A stretch of DNA of 64,000 nucleotides from an uncultured Candidatus Saccharibacteria bacterium (GCA_948623715.1 CAPHDI010000001.1:62001-126000), one strand, 5' to 3'; numbered from the stretch's first letter, positions 31,300 through 40,729 are shown. Numbers and translations are program-made. Notes: generated from the sequence alone by a model not told the origin.

Positions 31300-32750
31300 C
31301 CGCTTTTCGACGTTATGCTAAATTAATCGCTCAGTTGGTAAAGATTGCTTTTTCCGATACCGCAAATAAAGATGCTGAGTACCGCCGTACGATTTTCTAT
31401 AATTTCAAAGATTGGGGTGGCGTCTATATCAAGTTTCTTCAAGTCATGGCCGGTGCCAGCAAGTTCATGGAAGGTTGGGGTGGCCCCCGCGAGATGGAAG
31501 TTTTCTCACAAGCTCCTCGCGAGGATCTAAATTTAGCAGACTATGTTGATCTTTCGCAGTTTTCACGCCTTTCTGCCGAACCAGTTGCTGCCGGTAGCTT
31601 CGCTCTAGTCTACCGTGGTAAGTTATTGTCTGGCGAAGACGTTGCTGTCAAGATTCTTCGTCCTTCTATCAAACATAATCTCAAGCGTAACCTGAAATTA
31701 CTGGGTCATCTTTGCAAGTTTTTCGCACATTTCTTTCCACGTACTCTTGTCGACTATAACGAAGCCTACGCTGCCTGCGCAAAGATGTTTCTTCTTGAAA
31801 CCGATTACCGTCGCGAAATCGCGAATCAAGAATACTTCGCCAAGCTCTATCATGATCATCCTCGCGTTGTCATCCCGAAAGTCTATCGTGATTTATCTTC
31901 GCGCGATGTTATAGTCCAAGATTTCATCTCCGGCCCAACTCTTGCCGACGTCATGAGCGCCGCCACTCCCGAAAAGCCTGCTGCCGCTCTCACGAGAGAG
32001 CTTACCGGCTCCGACCTCTGGCAACAAGTTATTATCGCCGGCGGGGAAGCGCTCTATACTGCAATGTGTGCCGACTATGTTTATGGCGACCCACATCCAG
32101 GCAATATCATTCTTCTTCCTGATAATCGCATTGCGTTAATTGATTTCGGTATCATCGCGAATCGGCCCAGCAGCCACTTCGCCTTCTATGAATGGACCGA
32201 AAGTTATCTCAATATGCTGAATGGTACTGGTAATTTCAAGCGACTTTTGGAAACTACTGTAATATGTTTTTGTCCTGATCTTGCTCTTGCCATGCAACGC
32301 TGTAGTTTTGGCAAGGACGATCTACTTACTGTTTTAGCCGACGCTATCAACGAAAAGATGAGCACTACTATGGATGGAGATAATACTTTTGTCGAATCCT
32401 TCAAAGACGGCCACTTCGCAAATGTTTTCGTTGAAGTCGTTAGCACAAAAGTCGTTGAGGTAAAAGTCGACATGGTCAATTTCGAACTCTTGAAAGCTAT
32501 GCAGGCCTTCCTCGGCTCTATTACTATTCTCGACAACTCCGAAGGGAATCATAGTTTCGCCGAGACTATGCGTCGCTCAGTTGAGTATGCTATTACTAAT
32601 GCTCGTCGCAAAGGTATTCCTCATGACAGCATTAGTAAAACTTGCTATAGCACTACCGAGAGTTACGAGTTATTGATCCGTACGATTTCTGCTCTCGCTG
32701 ATCATGATGAAGATATGTTTAACTTAGTTCGAGAAAGGATCTTCGCATGA
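31296..32750 (+). CDS. ABC1/UbiB-family atypical kinase
   Basis: A 484-residue protein with the ABC1 signatures: 'EPVAAGSFALVYRGKLLSGE', the invariant lysine strand 'DVAVKILRPSIKHNL', 'YVYGDPHPGNIILLPD' (catalytic D/N) and 'IALIDFGII' (metal-binding DFG). UbiB-type kinases support quinone or lipid metabolism in other bacteria; no quinone genes are seen here, so the role may be in lipid handling. Flanked by two small membrane proteins with overlapping starts and stops, so probably a membrane complex. Confidence 0.88.
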   Translation: MTAFRRYAKLIAQLVKIAFSDTANKDAEYRRTIFYNFKDWGGVYIKFLQVMAGASKFMEGWGGPREMEVFSQAPREDLNLADYVDLSQFSRLSAEPVAAGSFALVYRGKLLSGEDVAVKILRPSIKHNLKRNLKLLGHLCKFFAHFFPRTLVDYNEAYAACAKMFLLETDYRREIANQEYFAKLYHDHPRVVIPKVYRDLSSRDVIVQDFISGPTLADVMSAATPEKPAAALTRELTGSDLWQQVIIAGGEALYTAMCADYVYGDPHPGNIILLPDNRIALIDFGIIANRPSSHFAFYEWTESYLNMLNGTGNFKRLLETTVICFCPDLALAMQRCSFGKDDLLTVLADAINEKMSTTMDGDNTFVESFKDGHFANVFVEVVSTKVVEVKVDMVNFELLKAMQAFLGSITILDNSEGNHSFAETMRRSVEYAITNARRKGIPHDSISKTCYSTTESYELLIRTISALADHDEDMFNLVRERIFA

Positions 32751-32944
32751 AAACTAATTCATTCGTTAAAAATTTAATACTTCACATTCGCTATCCCTGG
32801 ACCGCCTGCTGTTTGCTTATTATGTGGGTCGGTCTCGCTGTACTTTGCGCCGTTCTTCATTTCAGCCCCGACGAAATTATCACCTTAGTTACGATCACTG
32901 GCGTCGCAACTTTACTAATCGCTTTCGTCGGTTTCCGCGCCTAA
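32747..32944 (+). CDS. 65-residue membrane protein
   Basis: Two hydrophobic helices (about 18-38 and 43-62). Its ATG overlaps the TGA of the ABC1 kinase, so it is translationally coupled. No family is recognised. Confidence 0.65.
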   Translation: MKTNSFVKNLILHIRYPWTACCLLIMWVGLAVLCAVLHFSPDEIITLVTITGVATLLIAFVGFRA

Positions 32945-32978
32945 ATAGTTTATAATTATTATCATAGGAGAATAAAAT

Positions 32979-33614
32979 ATGCAATTAACCAAATTAGAAC
33001 ATTCCGGTATCATTTTAGAAAAAGATGGACATAAACTAGTTTTCGACCCAGTGCAATATGCCGATACTTTGCCTGAGCTACATAATGTTGCCGCCATTAT
33101 CATTACTCACGTTCACGCTGACCATCTGCAGCCAGAATGTATTTCTGCTATCATGGATCTAAATCCTGAAGCCCGGATTTATGCCCCCGAAGATGCCGCC
33201 GCTCAGCTCCCGAATGCTATTCTCGTCTCTGGAGGAGACGAAGCGGAAGTTACCGGTTTCAAGCTTCAATTTTTCGGCAAAGACCATGCATCGGTTATCG
33301 CCGGAAAAGTCCCCTGCGAAAATATTGGCGTCGTCGTTGATGGTTTATTGACGAATCCTGGTGACTCCTTCGACCTCCTAGAGCTTAATGGCGCTGTCGA
33401 GACGCTTCTTGTCCCCGAAGTTGCACCCTGGACGAAAATGTCCGAGACTATTGAATTTATGAAAATCGCCAAACCGAAAATCGTCATCCCTGTCCACGAC
33501 GCTCTACTTACTGTTATGGGTAAAACCATTTACGACAACCTCCTTCGTGGCGCTTGCATCGAAATTGGTGCCGAATTTGCTCCGCTTAGTGTCGGCGAGA
33601 GTATTGATATTTAG
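32979..33614 (+). CDS. Metallo-beta-lactamase-fold hydrolase
   Basis: A 211-residue MBL-fold protein. 'IITHVHADHLQP' is the HxHxDH metal motif, 'FDPVQYADTLPELHNV' precedes it as in UlaG-like proteins, and later 'FGKDHASV' and 'VIPVHDALL' supply further ligands. The UlaG group hydrolyses lactones or phosphodiesters; the substrate is unknown. ATAGGAGAA precedes the ATG. A strong terminator follows. Confidence 0.85.
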   Translation: MQLTKLEHSGIILEKDGHKLVFDPVQYADTLPELHNVAAIIITHVHADHLQPECISAIMDLNPEARIYAPEDAAAQLPNAILVSGGDEAEVTGFKLQFFGKDHASVIAGKVPCENIGVVVDGLLTNPGDSFDLLELNGAVETLLVPEVAPWTKMSETIEFMKIAKPKIVIPVHDALLTVMGKTIYDNLLRGACIEIGAEFAPLSVGESIDI

Positions 33615-33634
33615 CTTACGTCGAATCTAACCAT

Positions 33635-33665
33635 AAATCCCCCGACTGCGAAGCCGGGGGATTTT
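33635..33665 (+). terminator. Terminator after MBL gene
   Basis: AATCCCCCG...CGGGGGATT stem with TTTTA. Confidence 0.85.
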
Positions 33666-33745
33666 TATCATTAGTGCTGATTATGTGTTATAATATAAAC
33701 TCACCCCGCACATTACTGTTATATTGGAGAGAAGGAGGCATTATC

Positions 33746-34447
33746 ATGGGGCCCGACCGCCGCCCGATTGTGGGAATCGTGGCAAAGTACTCCCCGCGTA
33801 TCGAAAATCGCTCGCCCGACCGACCGTATGCCCTGTTTGATGACGAGATGAAGCAAGCTCTCATCGACGCTGGTGTCGTCACGATTGGTATTATGTCGCC
33901 CAAGCGGCATAATCGTCTCACGCAGATTTACCAGCCACTCAGCAAATGTCTACTGCCCGCCGAACTTGAGAATCTCCGCACTCAGCTGTCGCTTTGTCAG
34001 GGAATCGTCCTGCTCGGCGGCCACCGTATCGCCGAGTACGAGTACGCCGTTGCTGACCTTGCCTATCAGCTAAATATGCCTACTCTCGGCGTCTGCCGTG
34101 GCCAGACTATCATGGGTCGAGTCCTCGGTGCCGACAATATCAAAGTTGATGGCACTGTCCATGATCAGCCTAAAGCCGACTATGTCCATGACATCACTGT
34201 CCTCTCGGGTACGCAGTTTCATGACATCGTCCAGACTGACACTATGCGCGTCAATTCCCGCCATAACTACGAGCTCATCGCGAATGACAAATTCCGCGCC
34301 TCTGCAATCAGCCCTGACGGCTACGCCGAAGTCACTGAGTCCCCGGATAAGAAATTCTACATGGGGGTTAGGTTTCATCCGGAAAGTCTCTATCGTCATG
34401 ACCCGCTCATGCAGCGTATCTTCGAAGCTTTCGTTGCATCTCTCTAA
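33746..34447 (+). CDS. Class I glutamine amidotransferase-like gamma-glutamyl hydrolase (peptidase C26)
   Basis: A 233-residue protein related to gamma-glutamyl-GABA hydrolase PuuD. 'MPTLGVCRGQTIMGRVLG' holds the nucleophile Cys, 'VNSRHNYELI' the family S-x-H-x-Q-like motif and 'GVRFHPESLYRH' the catalytic His/Glu. The family cleaves gamma-glutamyl amide bonds. GAAGGAGG precedes ATG 33746 by 7 nt; an upstream in-frame ATG at 33674 has no such site. TGtTATAAT near 33690 is a likely promoter. Could in principle reverse gamma-glutamylations; substrate unknown. Confidence 0.85.
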   Translation: MGPDRRPIVGIVAKYSPRIENRSPDRPYALFDDEMKQALIDAGVVTIGIMSPKRHNRLTQIYQPLSKCLLPAELENLRTQLSLCQGIVLLGGHRIAEYEYAVADLAYQLNMPTLGVCRGQTIMGRVLGADNIKVDGTVHDQPKADYVHDITVLSGTQFHDIVQTDTMRVNSRHNYELIANDKFRASAISPDGYAEVTESPDKKFYMGVRFHPESLYRHDPLMQRIFEAFVASL

Positions 34448-34454
34448 TCTCGGC

Positions 34455-34482
34455 AAATGCCCCGCACCCGCGGGGCATTTTT
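34455..34482 (+). terminator. Terminator after C26 hydrolase
   Basis: AAATGCCCCGC/GCGGGGCATTT stem with TT tail. Confidence 0.85.
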
Positions 34483-34503
34483 CCTAAACTAAATAAGAAA
34501 TTC

Positions 34504-34704
34504 TTATACTACATCAACTTTTCTCGGCATCACTAGCGCTGCAATGAAATACGCAATCACTCCTCCGCCTACGCACGCCGCAAACAGAATCCATGCTAGT
34601 CGTACCCATGTCGGATCCATATTAAAATATTCTGCAATTCCGCCACACACCCCGTCGATTTTTCGACCTTTATCAATCTTATATAATCTTTTTCCACTCG
34701 TCAT
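34504..34704 (-). CDS. PspC-domain protein
   Basis: A 66-residue PspC protein: 'KIDGVCGGIAEYFNMDPTWVR' followed by one membrane helix ('ILFAACVGGGVIAYFIAALVM'). PspC is the membrane sensor of phage-shock-type envelope stress; stand-alone copies without pspA are common in Gram-positives and CPR. Monocistronic, convergent with the hydrolase gene. Confidence 0.9.
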   Translation of the reverse strand: MTSGKRLYKIDKGRKIDGVCGGIAEYFNMDPTWVRLAWILFAACVGGGVIAYFIAALVMPRKVDVV

Positions 34705-34760
34705 AACTTATCTCAATTATTTACATAATTATAACTTATTTCTCCCTATAGCGCAACTAC

Positions 34761-34789
34761 CTGACAAAAATCTCTCTCTGTGCTATAAT
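34761..34789 (+). promoter_or_regulatory. tRNA-Pro(GGG) promoter
   Basis: CTGACA, 17-nt spacer, TGcTATAAT. Confidence 0.8.
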
Positions 34790-34798
34790 AAACCACAT

Positions 34799-34873
34799 CG
34801 GGGCTTAGCGCAGTGGTAGCGCGCACGCCTGGGGGGCGTGAGGTCGCCAGTTCGATCCTGGTAGCCCCGACCA
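34799..34873 (+). tRNA. tRNA-Pro(GGG)
   Basis: A complete cloverleaf: acceptor CGGGGCT/AGCCCCG, anticodon stem CACGC/GCGTG with loop CTGGGGG (anticodon GGG), T arm GCCAG-TTCGATC-CTGGT, discriminator A and encoded CCA. Reads proline CCC/CCU. C1-G72 and A73 agree with proline identity. Confidence 0.95.
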
Positions 34874-34898
34874 AGCAAAGAGACGAGTTAAAGTAATA

Positions 34899-34929
34899 AC
34901 AGGGCGTGAATTATCACGCCCTGTCTTTT
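34899..34929. terminator. Terminator between tRNA-Pro and minus gene
   Basis: ACAGGGCGTG/CACGCCCTGT stem with CTTTT on the plus side. Confidence 0.8.
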
Positions 34930-35518
34930 ATCGGATCGAAATAATCGACGTCTTCCCGTCTAAGCTATCCGAAAAAGTCGCCCCGAAGGTAATTCCGTCT
35001 TGATTTACCCAGATATATCGCTTAAAGGTTGGTGAATTTGTCGCTAGATGTCCTTCGATCCCGCCGAACTTCTCGACCGTTTCTTTATAAGTATAAGACG
35101 TCCCCTCGCGCAGCAAATTCTGCAACTCATACCCGACCGAAATCTTAAACTTACTATCTCTCAGCTCATCCTTATCCATCGTCGCTGTAATCGTTCCGAG
35201 ATTGTCTTCATACTCAATCACGATTTTCGTATTCTTTGTCAGCTGCCAAGTATACTTATCTTCCGTCTCGCTTTTCTCACCTTCAAACCCAATAATCTCA
35301 TTCGCTTCTGCCAGGGTCATTTTTGGCTCCAGCAGTTTCATGCACTCTTCTACTGTACACTTACCTTTCGGCTCGTCGTCCGCCACATCACTAGACGATC
35401 CGTTATTGTCTGGTTGTCCATTCTTCTGCTCATCTAGAGCAATGAGTCCTACGAATACCAACACTATTACCGCCAAAGCCGCGACCACAATCGCGACAAC
35501 TTTTTTCGGATCTTTCAT
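34928..35518 (-). CDS. Membrane-anchored extracytoplasmic protein, unknown function
   Basis: A 196-residue protein with one N-terminal transmembrane helix (residues 7-28), a disordered Asn/Asp/Ser linker and a C-terminal domain with two small alpha/beta repeats ('MTLAEANEIIGFEGEKSE' and 'YTYKETVEKFGGIEGHLA'). The layout resembles SmpA/BLIP-like (DUF3862-type) domains, which are secreted and bind protein or lipid. No lipobox is seen. Confidence 0.6.
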   Translation of the reverse strand: MKDPKKVVAIVVAALAVIVLVFVGLIALDEQKNGQPDNNGSSSDVADDEPKGKCTVEECMKLLEPKMTLAEANEIIGFEGEKSETEDKYTWQLTKNTKIVIEYEDNLGTITATMDKDELRDSKFKISVGYELQNLLREGTSYTYKETVEKFGGIEGHLATNSPTFKRYIWVNQDGITFGATFSDSLDGKTSIISIR

Positions 35519-35565
35519 CTTTTCTCCTAATTACCAATTAATTACTTTACTCTACTTTCATTTTA

Positions 35566-36570
35566 TCATATGCGACCTGCCGCCCGCAACCACGCCACTG
35601 TATCGTCAATAGTCTCCTGCATTGGCCGCACTTTATAACCCAATTCTCGGTCAGCTTTTTCATGAGAAAAATTCGCATTCGATTCCAAAGTATATAGAGA
35701 ATACCTCGTATAAAGTGGCAGCTGTTTTTTGATATTATAATATATCTCCGATAGTGGCGCCGTCAGCTTCGCCAGCCATAGTGGCAAAAATGTTGTAATC
35801 GGTTTTTGTCCGGTCGCCTTCGCGATCATCTGGAATAATTCCGGTATCGTCGTGTAATGCCCCGAGAGGATAAACGTTTCGCCAGCTTTACCCTTTGTGC
35901 ATGCGGCTAAGACTCCGGTCGCCACATCTCTTACGTCGACAAAATCATATCCTCCTCGCACTCCTGCTCGTAATCTTCCTGTTGCCGCATCAATAATTAG
36001 TTGAGTCAAATGGCTCGTCTTATAATCATACGGTCCGATAATACCAGATGGGTGCATAATGCAAGCGTCTAGTCCCCGAGTTTTCACTGCTTCCACTACA
36101 AATTTCGCTGCCGCCGCCTTAGACTTTGCATATTCTCCCTCGACCGTGTTCGGATCGAAGTTTACGATTTCTGTCATCAGCGCCCGGTTGGGCTTTTCCG
36201 GTATCGCATGTACGCTATTTATATATACTAATTTTGCGCCCAGCTCCAGAGTCTTTTCGACAATATTTTTCGTCCCCAGTACGTTCACTTCATATACCGC
36301 AGGGTTCGGTTTTGATTTAATGTATACGATCGCCGCGCAGTGAATTACATATACTTCCGACCCCTTAGGTACTTGGAATATTTTCTCTAGAGTTGCCGGC
36401 TTCGTCACGTCTCCGGCGAAGATTTCGCATTCTAGTCCTTCTAGTGCACCTGCTCGTTGCAGAGATGAGACCAGCGCGCGCACCGTATTATTCGAATCTT
36501 TGACTAACTCGCGAACTATATTATTTCCTAGAAAACCATTTGCTCCCGTTACGATATATATCCTTTTCAC
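35566..36570 (-). CDS. NAD-dependent epimerase/dehydratase (extended SDR)
   Basis: A 334-residue extended short-chain dehydrogenase. 'YIVTGANGFLGNNIVREL' is the TGxxGxxG cofactor site, 'YVIHCAAIVY' the second strand, and 'GEYAKSKAAAAKFV' the catalytic YxxxK with upstream 'VYINSVHAI' serine. It resembles dihydroflavonol-4-reductase or sugar-nucleotide epimerase types; the substrate cannot be assigned. It is followed on the same strand upstream by the C45 acyltransferase gene, 11 nt away. Confidence 0.85.
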   Translation of the reverse strand: MKRIYIVTGANGFLGNNIVRELVKDSNNTVRALVSSLQRAGALEGLECEIFAGDVTKPATLEKIFQVPKGSEVYVIHCAAIVYIKSKPNPAVYEVNVLGTKNIVEKTLELGAKLVYINSVHAIPEKPNRALMTEIVNFDPNTVEGEYAKSKAAAAKFVVEAVKTRGLDACIMHPSGIIGPYDYKTSHLTQLIIDAATGRLRAGVRGGYDFVDVRDVATGVLAACTKGKAGETFILSGHYTTIPELFQMIAKATGQKPITTFLPLWLAKLTAPLSEIYYNIKKQLPLYTRYSLYTLESNANFSHEKADRELGYKVRPMQETIDDTVAWLRAAGRI

Positions 36571-36581
36571 TATACCTCCTT

Positions 36582-37598
36582 TTAGAATCCTAGCTTTGTC
36601 TGTTTCTGCCCTTGCGCCGTATCATAATATAAATTCAGCCGCGATTCCGATAGTTCCAGTGCCAGCGACCAGATCGTCTCACTATTGTAAACATATTTTG
36701 ACTCCCGCAGAATCCTCCAAAGATCCGTAAATTGAAATCCTGGTAATTGCATCGCCGCTAAATGTTTCGCTTCCTCGTAGCGCAGGAAACTATCCGTCTG
36801 CGGATCCCGCTTCCGCACTTTGTCTAGCGACTTCATTTTCGGCGATAACGAATGATTCGTCTTCACTAGAATCCCACTCTCATCCGCCCGCACCACTGCA
36901 TAGCTTTTCGCTGCATGCTCCACTACTGCCATATCACCATTTTTATCTGCAATCAAAAAGTTTTTCGGTACCGCACAGGGAACTTTTGCGAATGCGTTCA
37001 GGGCTTGCCGTGTAGTTTTACATTTTTCCGCCACATAGCGAATCATATGTGACGGCGCCAAACCATAATTCCATTTATCAATATGCGCATAAGTCAAACC
37101 GATATATAAACCGTGTTCGTTTACCGCATCTTCAGCATACATCTTGCGGTGCTTCCGCCCCGTATGCCTTCGCCACACTCCTTCGTCCGAAAAGATGAAG
37201 CATCGATTCGCCCCGATCAGGCTCAGATTATAATACTCAAAGAAATCTCGCGCCTCGGGCAGCCAATCATAATTTCTTCCCACAAAGGTTTTTCCATTTT
37301 CCGCCAATGCGAAAATCGTGCAGCCGTGCTGGTGCGGATTTACCTTTGCTCGTTGTGAATCTACAAACCGCGCTAAGTCCTCGTACAATAATAAATCCGG
37401 CTCCAGATTTATCGAATCTGCCGCCGCCATAGTCTCCGCCACTAGCTCCGGATAAAATTCCTCGTATAGTCTCAACTGCTTCCGCAAAGTTGCCTGCTGA
37501 CTCTTCGTCAAATTTCTGCAGAAGTCGTGCCGCTCCGCCCGCAACCATTTTCCATGAAACACCCCGAATTCCTCTCGACTTCCCGTAAACTTAATCAT
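36582..37598 (-). CDS. Peptidase C45/acyl-CoA:6-APA acyltransferase-like Ntn hydrolase
   Basis: A 338-residue protein of the C45 autoproteolytic family. The processing site and nucleophile are likely the Cys in 'PHQHGCTIFALAENGK'; 'FVGRNYDWLPEARDFF' is the typical N-x-D-W motif and 'GLYIGLTYAHIDKW' and 'VPKNFLIADKNGDMAVVE' are further conserved parts. Members hydrolyse or transfer acyl or aminoacyl amides such as penicillin side chains or carcinine. In the same transcript as the SDR. Substrate unknown. Confidence 0.8.
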   Translation of the reverse strand: MIKFTGSREEFGVFHGKWLRAERHDFCRNLTKSQQATLRKQLRLYEEFYPELVAETMAAADSINLEPDLLLYEDLARFVDSQRAKVNPHQHGCTIFALAENGKTFVGRNYDWLPEARDFFEYYNLSLIGANRCFIFSDEGVWRRHTGRKHRKMYAEDAVNEHGLYIGLTYAHIDKWNYGLAPSHMIRYVAEKCKTTRQALNAFAKVPCAVPKNFLIADKNGDMAVVEHAAKSYAVVRADESGILVKTNHSLSPKMKSLDKVRKRDPQTDSFLRYEEAKHLAAMQLPGFQFTDLWRILRESKYVYNSETIWSLALELSESRLNLYYDTAQGQKQTKLGF

Positions 37599-37713
37599 AA
37601 GCTAATTATACCACGAAACTGCGCCTTTTCTGCAGGGGCCGTAGACGTTTACCGTCAAATCCGCTACAATGTAACTATCAATAATTTTCATCTAAACAAT
37701 ATGGAGCTATATC

Positions 37714-38220
37714 ATGAGCTATGTTGGATCCTATATGTGGAATTTACGGCAAAAGGCTGGCAATATGCGTATCCTAACTGCTACTGTTGACGTCCTCCCC
37801 ATTAACGCAAAGGGCGAAGTCAAGCTAGTTTATGCGCCGCATGTTAATGGCTGGAGCTGTGTCGGCGGTCATGTTGAGCCTGGCGATTCTTGGTCGAGCG
37901 CCGCACTGCACGAGCTCGAAGAGGAAGCTGGTATTGTTGCCTCCGAATCCGATTTAATTCCTTTTGGTGCCATTTCTGGCCCTGAGCGCATCTTTCACTA
38001 TCAAGACGGCGACAGTCAGCCTTTTACGCTCTGCTTCTGTATTCAGCACTGGCATCACGAAGGTGAACAGACCGACAAGGAAGAAATTCCTGAAAATGGC
38101 TGGTTTAGTATTGATGATGCACTGCAAATGGATATCACCCCTTGGTGTCGTAATATTTTGCTCGGCTATCAAGGTTATCTAGAAACACATACCTTCCAGA
38201 TGATCGACGATAAGCGCTAA
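37714..38220 (+). CDS. Nudix hydrolase
   Basis: A 168-residue Nudix protein. The Nudix box 'GHVEPGDSWSSAALHELE' continues with EEAGI; the core EExG is intact but the usual R before the first E is H and the first E is D, so it may be a variant. The start 'MSYVGSYMWNLRQKAGN' matches a common N-terminus of bacterial Nudix proteins, supporting the ATG at 37714; TGGAG precedes it. Probably hydrolyses a nucleoside diphosphate derivative. Confidence 0.85.
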   Translation: MSYVGSYMWNLRQKAGNMRILTATVDVLPINAKGEVKLVYAPHVNGWSCVGGHVEPGDSWSSAALHELEEEAGIVASESDLIPFGAISGPERIFHYQDGDSQPFTLCFCIQHWHHEGEQTDKEEIPENGWFSIDDALQMDITPWCRNILLGYQGYLETHTFQMIDDKR

Positions 38221-38315
38221 ATTATATTTATTGCACGTATGATTATATAACTGCGTTCGCTAATTCTGCACTCTTCATCCCGACCAAACATTGCACTTAT
38301 AGCTAGCTATCTAAT

Positions 38316-38993
38316 TTATTCCTCTCTCCTCAAGACCGCTTCCTTTCCATCTTTCACCAGAAACACCTCCGCATCCTCTAGCGGTACAGCCTCTGCTCCC
38401 ACTTGCGCAATGTTTTCCAGCCGCTCTTCATTCTCCTTTGCGACCTCCGCCCGATCTATATGCGGTACGATATATTGCTCGATTAACTTCAGCCCTTCCT
38501 TATATGGTTCTATGCCGTAAACCTCATGTACGATTTCCGGAGATCGATGTAATGCCGGGTTATCGCCCATAACCTCGTACAGTGATAAGTCATCTGCTGC
38601 CGCCGCTGCTCCAGCGCTGTATCCACCATAGACGAATTTATCATCCTCTACACCCTGCCGAATTATCTTGTCCATTCCACTTTCGTGCAGCGCCGTTGCT
38701 AGACAATAAATATTCCCGCCGATCGCAAATACTAACCCCGGATCGTACATCTGCACGTCTTCTACTAACTTATCAGATTTACCGAAATACTCTCGCAAGT
38801 CCAATCGCTTACTTTCGATTCCGATTTTTTGCAGATTCACAAAAGTTTTCTCCAGCGACTCTCTAATGCGCTCCTCATCTTGATAATAATCTCTCGCGTC
38901 ACTGATTATCAATGCTCGTTTCTTCTCTCCGACCAGCTTCTCCAAAACCTCCGGAAAATCTCCCATATCCTGACTCGCCAAGAACAATTTCAT
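38316..38993 (-). CDS. Peptidase S51 (dipeptidase E/cyanophycinase-like)
   Basis: A 225-residue protein. 'FVYGGYSAGAAAAADDLSLYE' contains the G-x-S-A-G nucleophile of family S51, preceded by 'VFAIGGNIYCLATALHESG', the usual G-G-N motif. Dipeptidase E cleaves Asp-X dipeptides; cyanophycinase-like members cleave isopeptide bonds. Monocistronic on the minus strand. Substrate not determinable. Confidence 0.85.
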   Translation of the reverse strand: MKLFLASQDMGDFPEVLEKLVGEKKRALIISDARDYYQDEERIRESLEKTFVNLQKIGIESKRLDLREYFGKSDKLVEDVQMYDPGLVFAIGGNIYCLATALHESGMDKIIRQGVEDDKFVYGGYSAGAAAAADDLSLYEVMGDNPALHRSPEIVHEVYGIEPYKEGLKLIEQYIVPHIDRAEVAKENEERLENIAQVGAEAVPLEDAEVFLVKDGKEAVLRREE

Positions 38994-39097
38994 CTAGTTT
39001 CTTCTCCCATTTCTTTTATTCTACCATATCCGCTGTACTTCCGCATAATTGTCAAGACGCTAAGTAATCATACTCACTTTATTCATGTTTTGAATAT

Positions 39098-39640
39098 CTA
39101 CTTACCGCAATTCTTCCTATGAGCCTTGAGCTTTTTCATCGCCCAATCGTAATGACTCGGCATTACAGAAATAAAATAACTCCCAAGATTGGTCGTGCCA
39201 GTCCAATCATAAAAACCTTTCTCGAACAACTCCCGGTCAGTAAACTTATCAACAAGTTTCAACGCTTCAGTATGCGACTTTTCAAACATTTTGCGAGCAT
39301 CCTTCTCGGAAGTTTTTTGATGCTTTTCCCAGAGCATTATATTCATATCGCCATAAGTTTTCCACGTGTACGACTCTAGCAAGAACTGCTTACCAAGCTT
39401 CCTCTCTACATTATTCTCCACGAAATCCAACATCATCTGATGCCACTCGTAAAGGTGAATGTAAATATCACGCACATTTTTATCTCTACCCCAGTGCCTC
39501 TCAGTTTTCTTCGGGTCATCAGAAAAGTCGAACTCAGCCGATTTTTCAGCCTCGCTCATGCTATCAATCATATCGATAAGCTTCTGATAATTTTCCGCAG
39601 CAGCTTTCTGTAACTCCGCTTTACTTTTGGCTCGTGGCAT
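39098..39640 (-). CDS. ClbS/DfsB-family four-helix protein
   Basis: A 180-residue helical protein of the DinB-like ClbS/DfsB (DUF1706) family: 'VRDIYIHLYEWHQMMLDFVE' and 'YTWKTYGDMNIMLWEKHQ' plus a C-terminal 'SVMPSHYDWAMKKLKAH'. ClbS gives self-protection against colibactin by hydrolysing its cyclopropane warhead. Here it may detoxify an alkylating metabolite; inference from family. It is divergent from the GNAT-Nudix operon, 120 nt away. Confidence 0.8.
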   Translation of the reverse strand: MPRAKSKAELQKAAAENYQKLIDMIDSMSEAEKSAEFDFSDDPKKTERHWGRDKNVRDIYIHLYEWHQMMLDFVENNVERKLGKQFLLESYTWKTYGDMNIMLWEKHQKTSEKDARKMFEKSHTEALKLVDKFTDRELFEKGFYDWTGTTNLGSYFISVMPSHYDWAMKKLKAHRKNCGK

Positions 39641-39761
39641 AGGTAAACCTTCCGTAGATTATAAGCTCTCCTCTTATTGTATCATATCCAGCATTCTCGA
39701 CCGTTGCAGCCGGCAAAGTGTTATACTTAATCTAAGTAAGATATCAAAACATGGAGACAGT

Positions 39762-40724
39762 ATGATTTATCTAAAACTCGCCAACTTAGCCGACGCCGAA
39801 GCTGAGTATGAAGCGTTTCAGAAAGTTCCGCCAGAAGAAAACGGCTTGACTAATAAATACTCCGGCATGAGCAAGGCTGAGTTTCTGGAAAAAGGTTTAC
39901 CTGGAATAATCGCCGACGCTAATATAGAGCCGACAGGGAACTATGTCCCGCAAAGCTACTACTTCCTCTGGGATGATGATAAAATCGTTGGCTGGTTTAA
40001 GTTTCGTCATCAACTTTGCGAAAGCCTAAAGAGAAACGGTGGACATATCGGCTATGTGACAATCCCCGAATATCGTGGCAAAGGTTACGCTGCGAAAGGT
40101 CTGAAACTGTTGCTCGACGAAGTCCGCGACATTATCCCCGAGGACGAATTCTGGCTATTTGCCCATAAAGACAACTTAGCTTCACAAAAAGTAATGTTAG
40201 CAAACGGCGCATACAAAGTCGGTGAAGAAGAAATCGATGGAATAACTTATGTCCAGATGAGAATCAAAAAACAGATGCCCGAAAAAATCGACACTGCAAT
40301 CATCGTAGACGGAGTTTTAGAAAAAGACGGTAAGTATTTTCTAGTCCAAGAAGCTCAAAAGAAATGTCGAGGCAAATGGAACCTGCCGGCTGGACATCTA
40401 GACCCTAACGAATTAATCGTAGAGGGCGCCAAGCGTGAAATTTTAGAAGAAAGTGGTTTTGAAGTTGAGCCAACGGCTATTTGTCAAATCGGGAATCGTA
40501 AAGCTACTAACCGCGTTTTCATTTCAATAATTTTTACGACGAAGATTATTGCTGGAGAAATAAAATATAATCCTGCCGAGATTATGGACGCCAGATGGTT
40601 TTCTTATGAAGAAATTATTGCAATGAAGAGTGAGCTGCGCAACGTTGACCTAGTCCTCGGAGCGATTGATAATGTACGAAACAATAACTTAGCCCCGCTA
40701 GAGCTAATTCAGTGTTACAGGTAA
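39762..40724 (+). CDS. GNAT acetyltransferase-Nudix hydrolase fusion
   Basis: A 320-residue two-domain protein. The N-terminal half is a GNAT fold ('HIGYVTIPEYRGKGYAAKGL' is the acetyl-CoA site and 'HKDNLASQKVMLANGAYKVG' the C-terminal motif). The C-terminal half is a Nudix domain with a complete box ('GHLDPNELIVEGAKREILEE' then SGF). The ATG at 39762 has TGGAGA upstream; a longer in-frame extension to 39627 lacks a ribosome-binding site and overlaps the divergent gene. Possibly a repair or detoxification enzyme. Confidence 0.88.
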   Translation: MIYLKLANLADAEAEYEAFQKVPPEENGLTNKYSGMSKAEFLEKGLPGIIADANIEPTGNYVPQSYYFLWDDDKIVGWFKFRHQLCESLKRNGGHIGYVTIPEYRGKGYAAKGLKLLLDEVRDIIPEDEFWLFAHKDNLASQKVMLANGAYKVGEEEIDGITYVQMRIKKQMPEKIDTAIIVDGVLEKDGKYFLVQEAQKKCRGKWNLPAGHLDPNELIVEGAKREILEESGFEVEPTAICQIGNRKATNRVFISIIFTTKIIAGEIKYNPAEIMDARWFSYEEIIAMKSELRNVDLVLGAIDNVRNNNLAPLELIQCYR

Positions 40725-40729
40725 ATCTT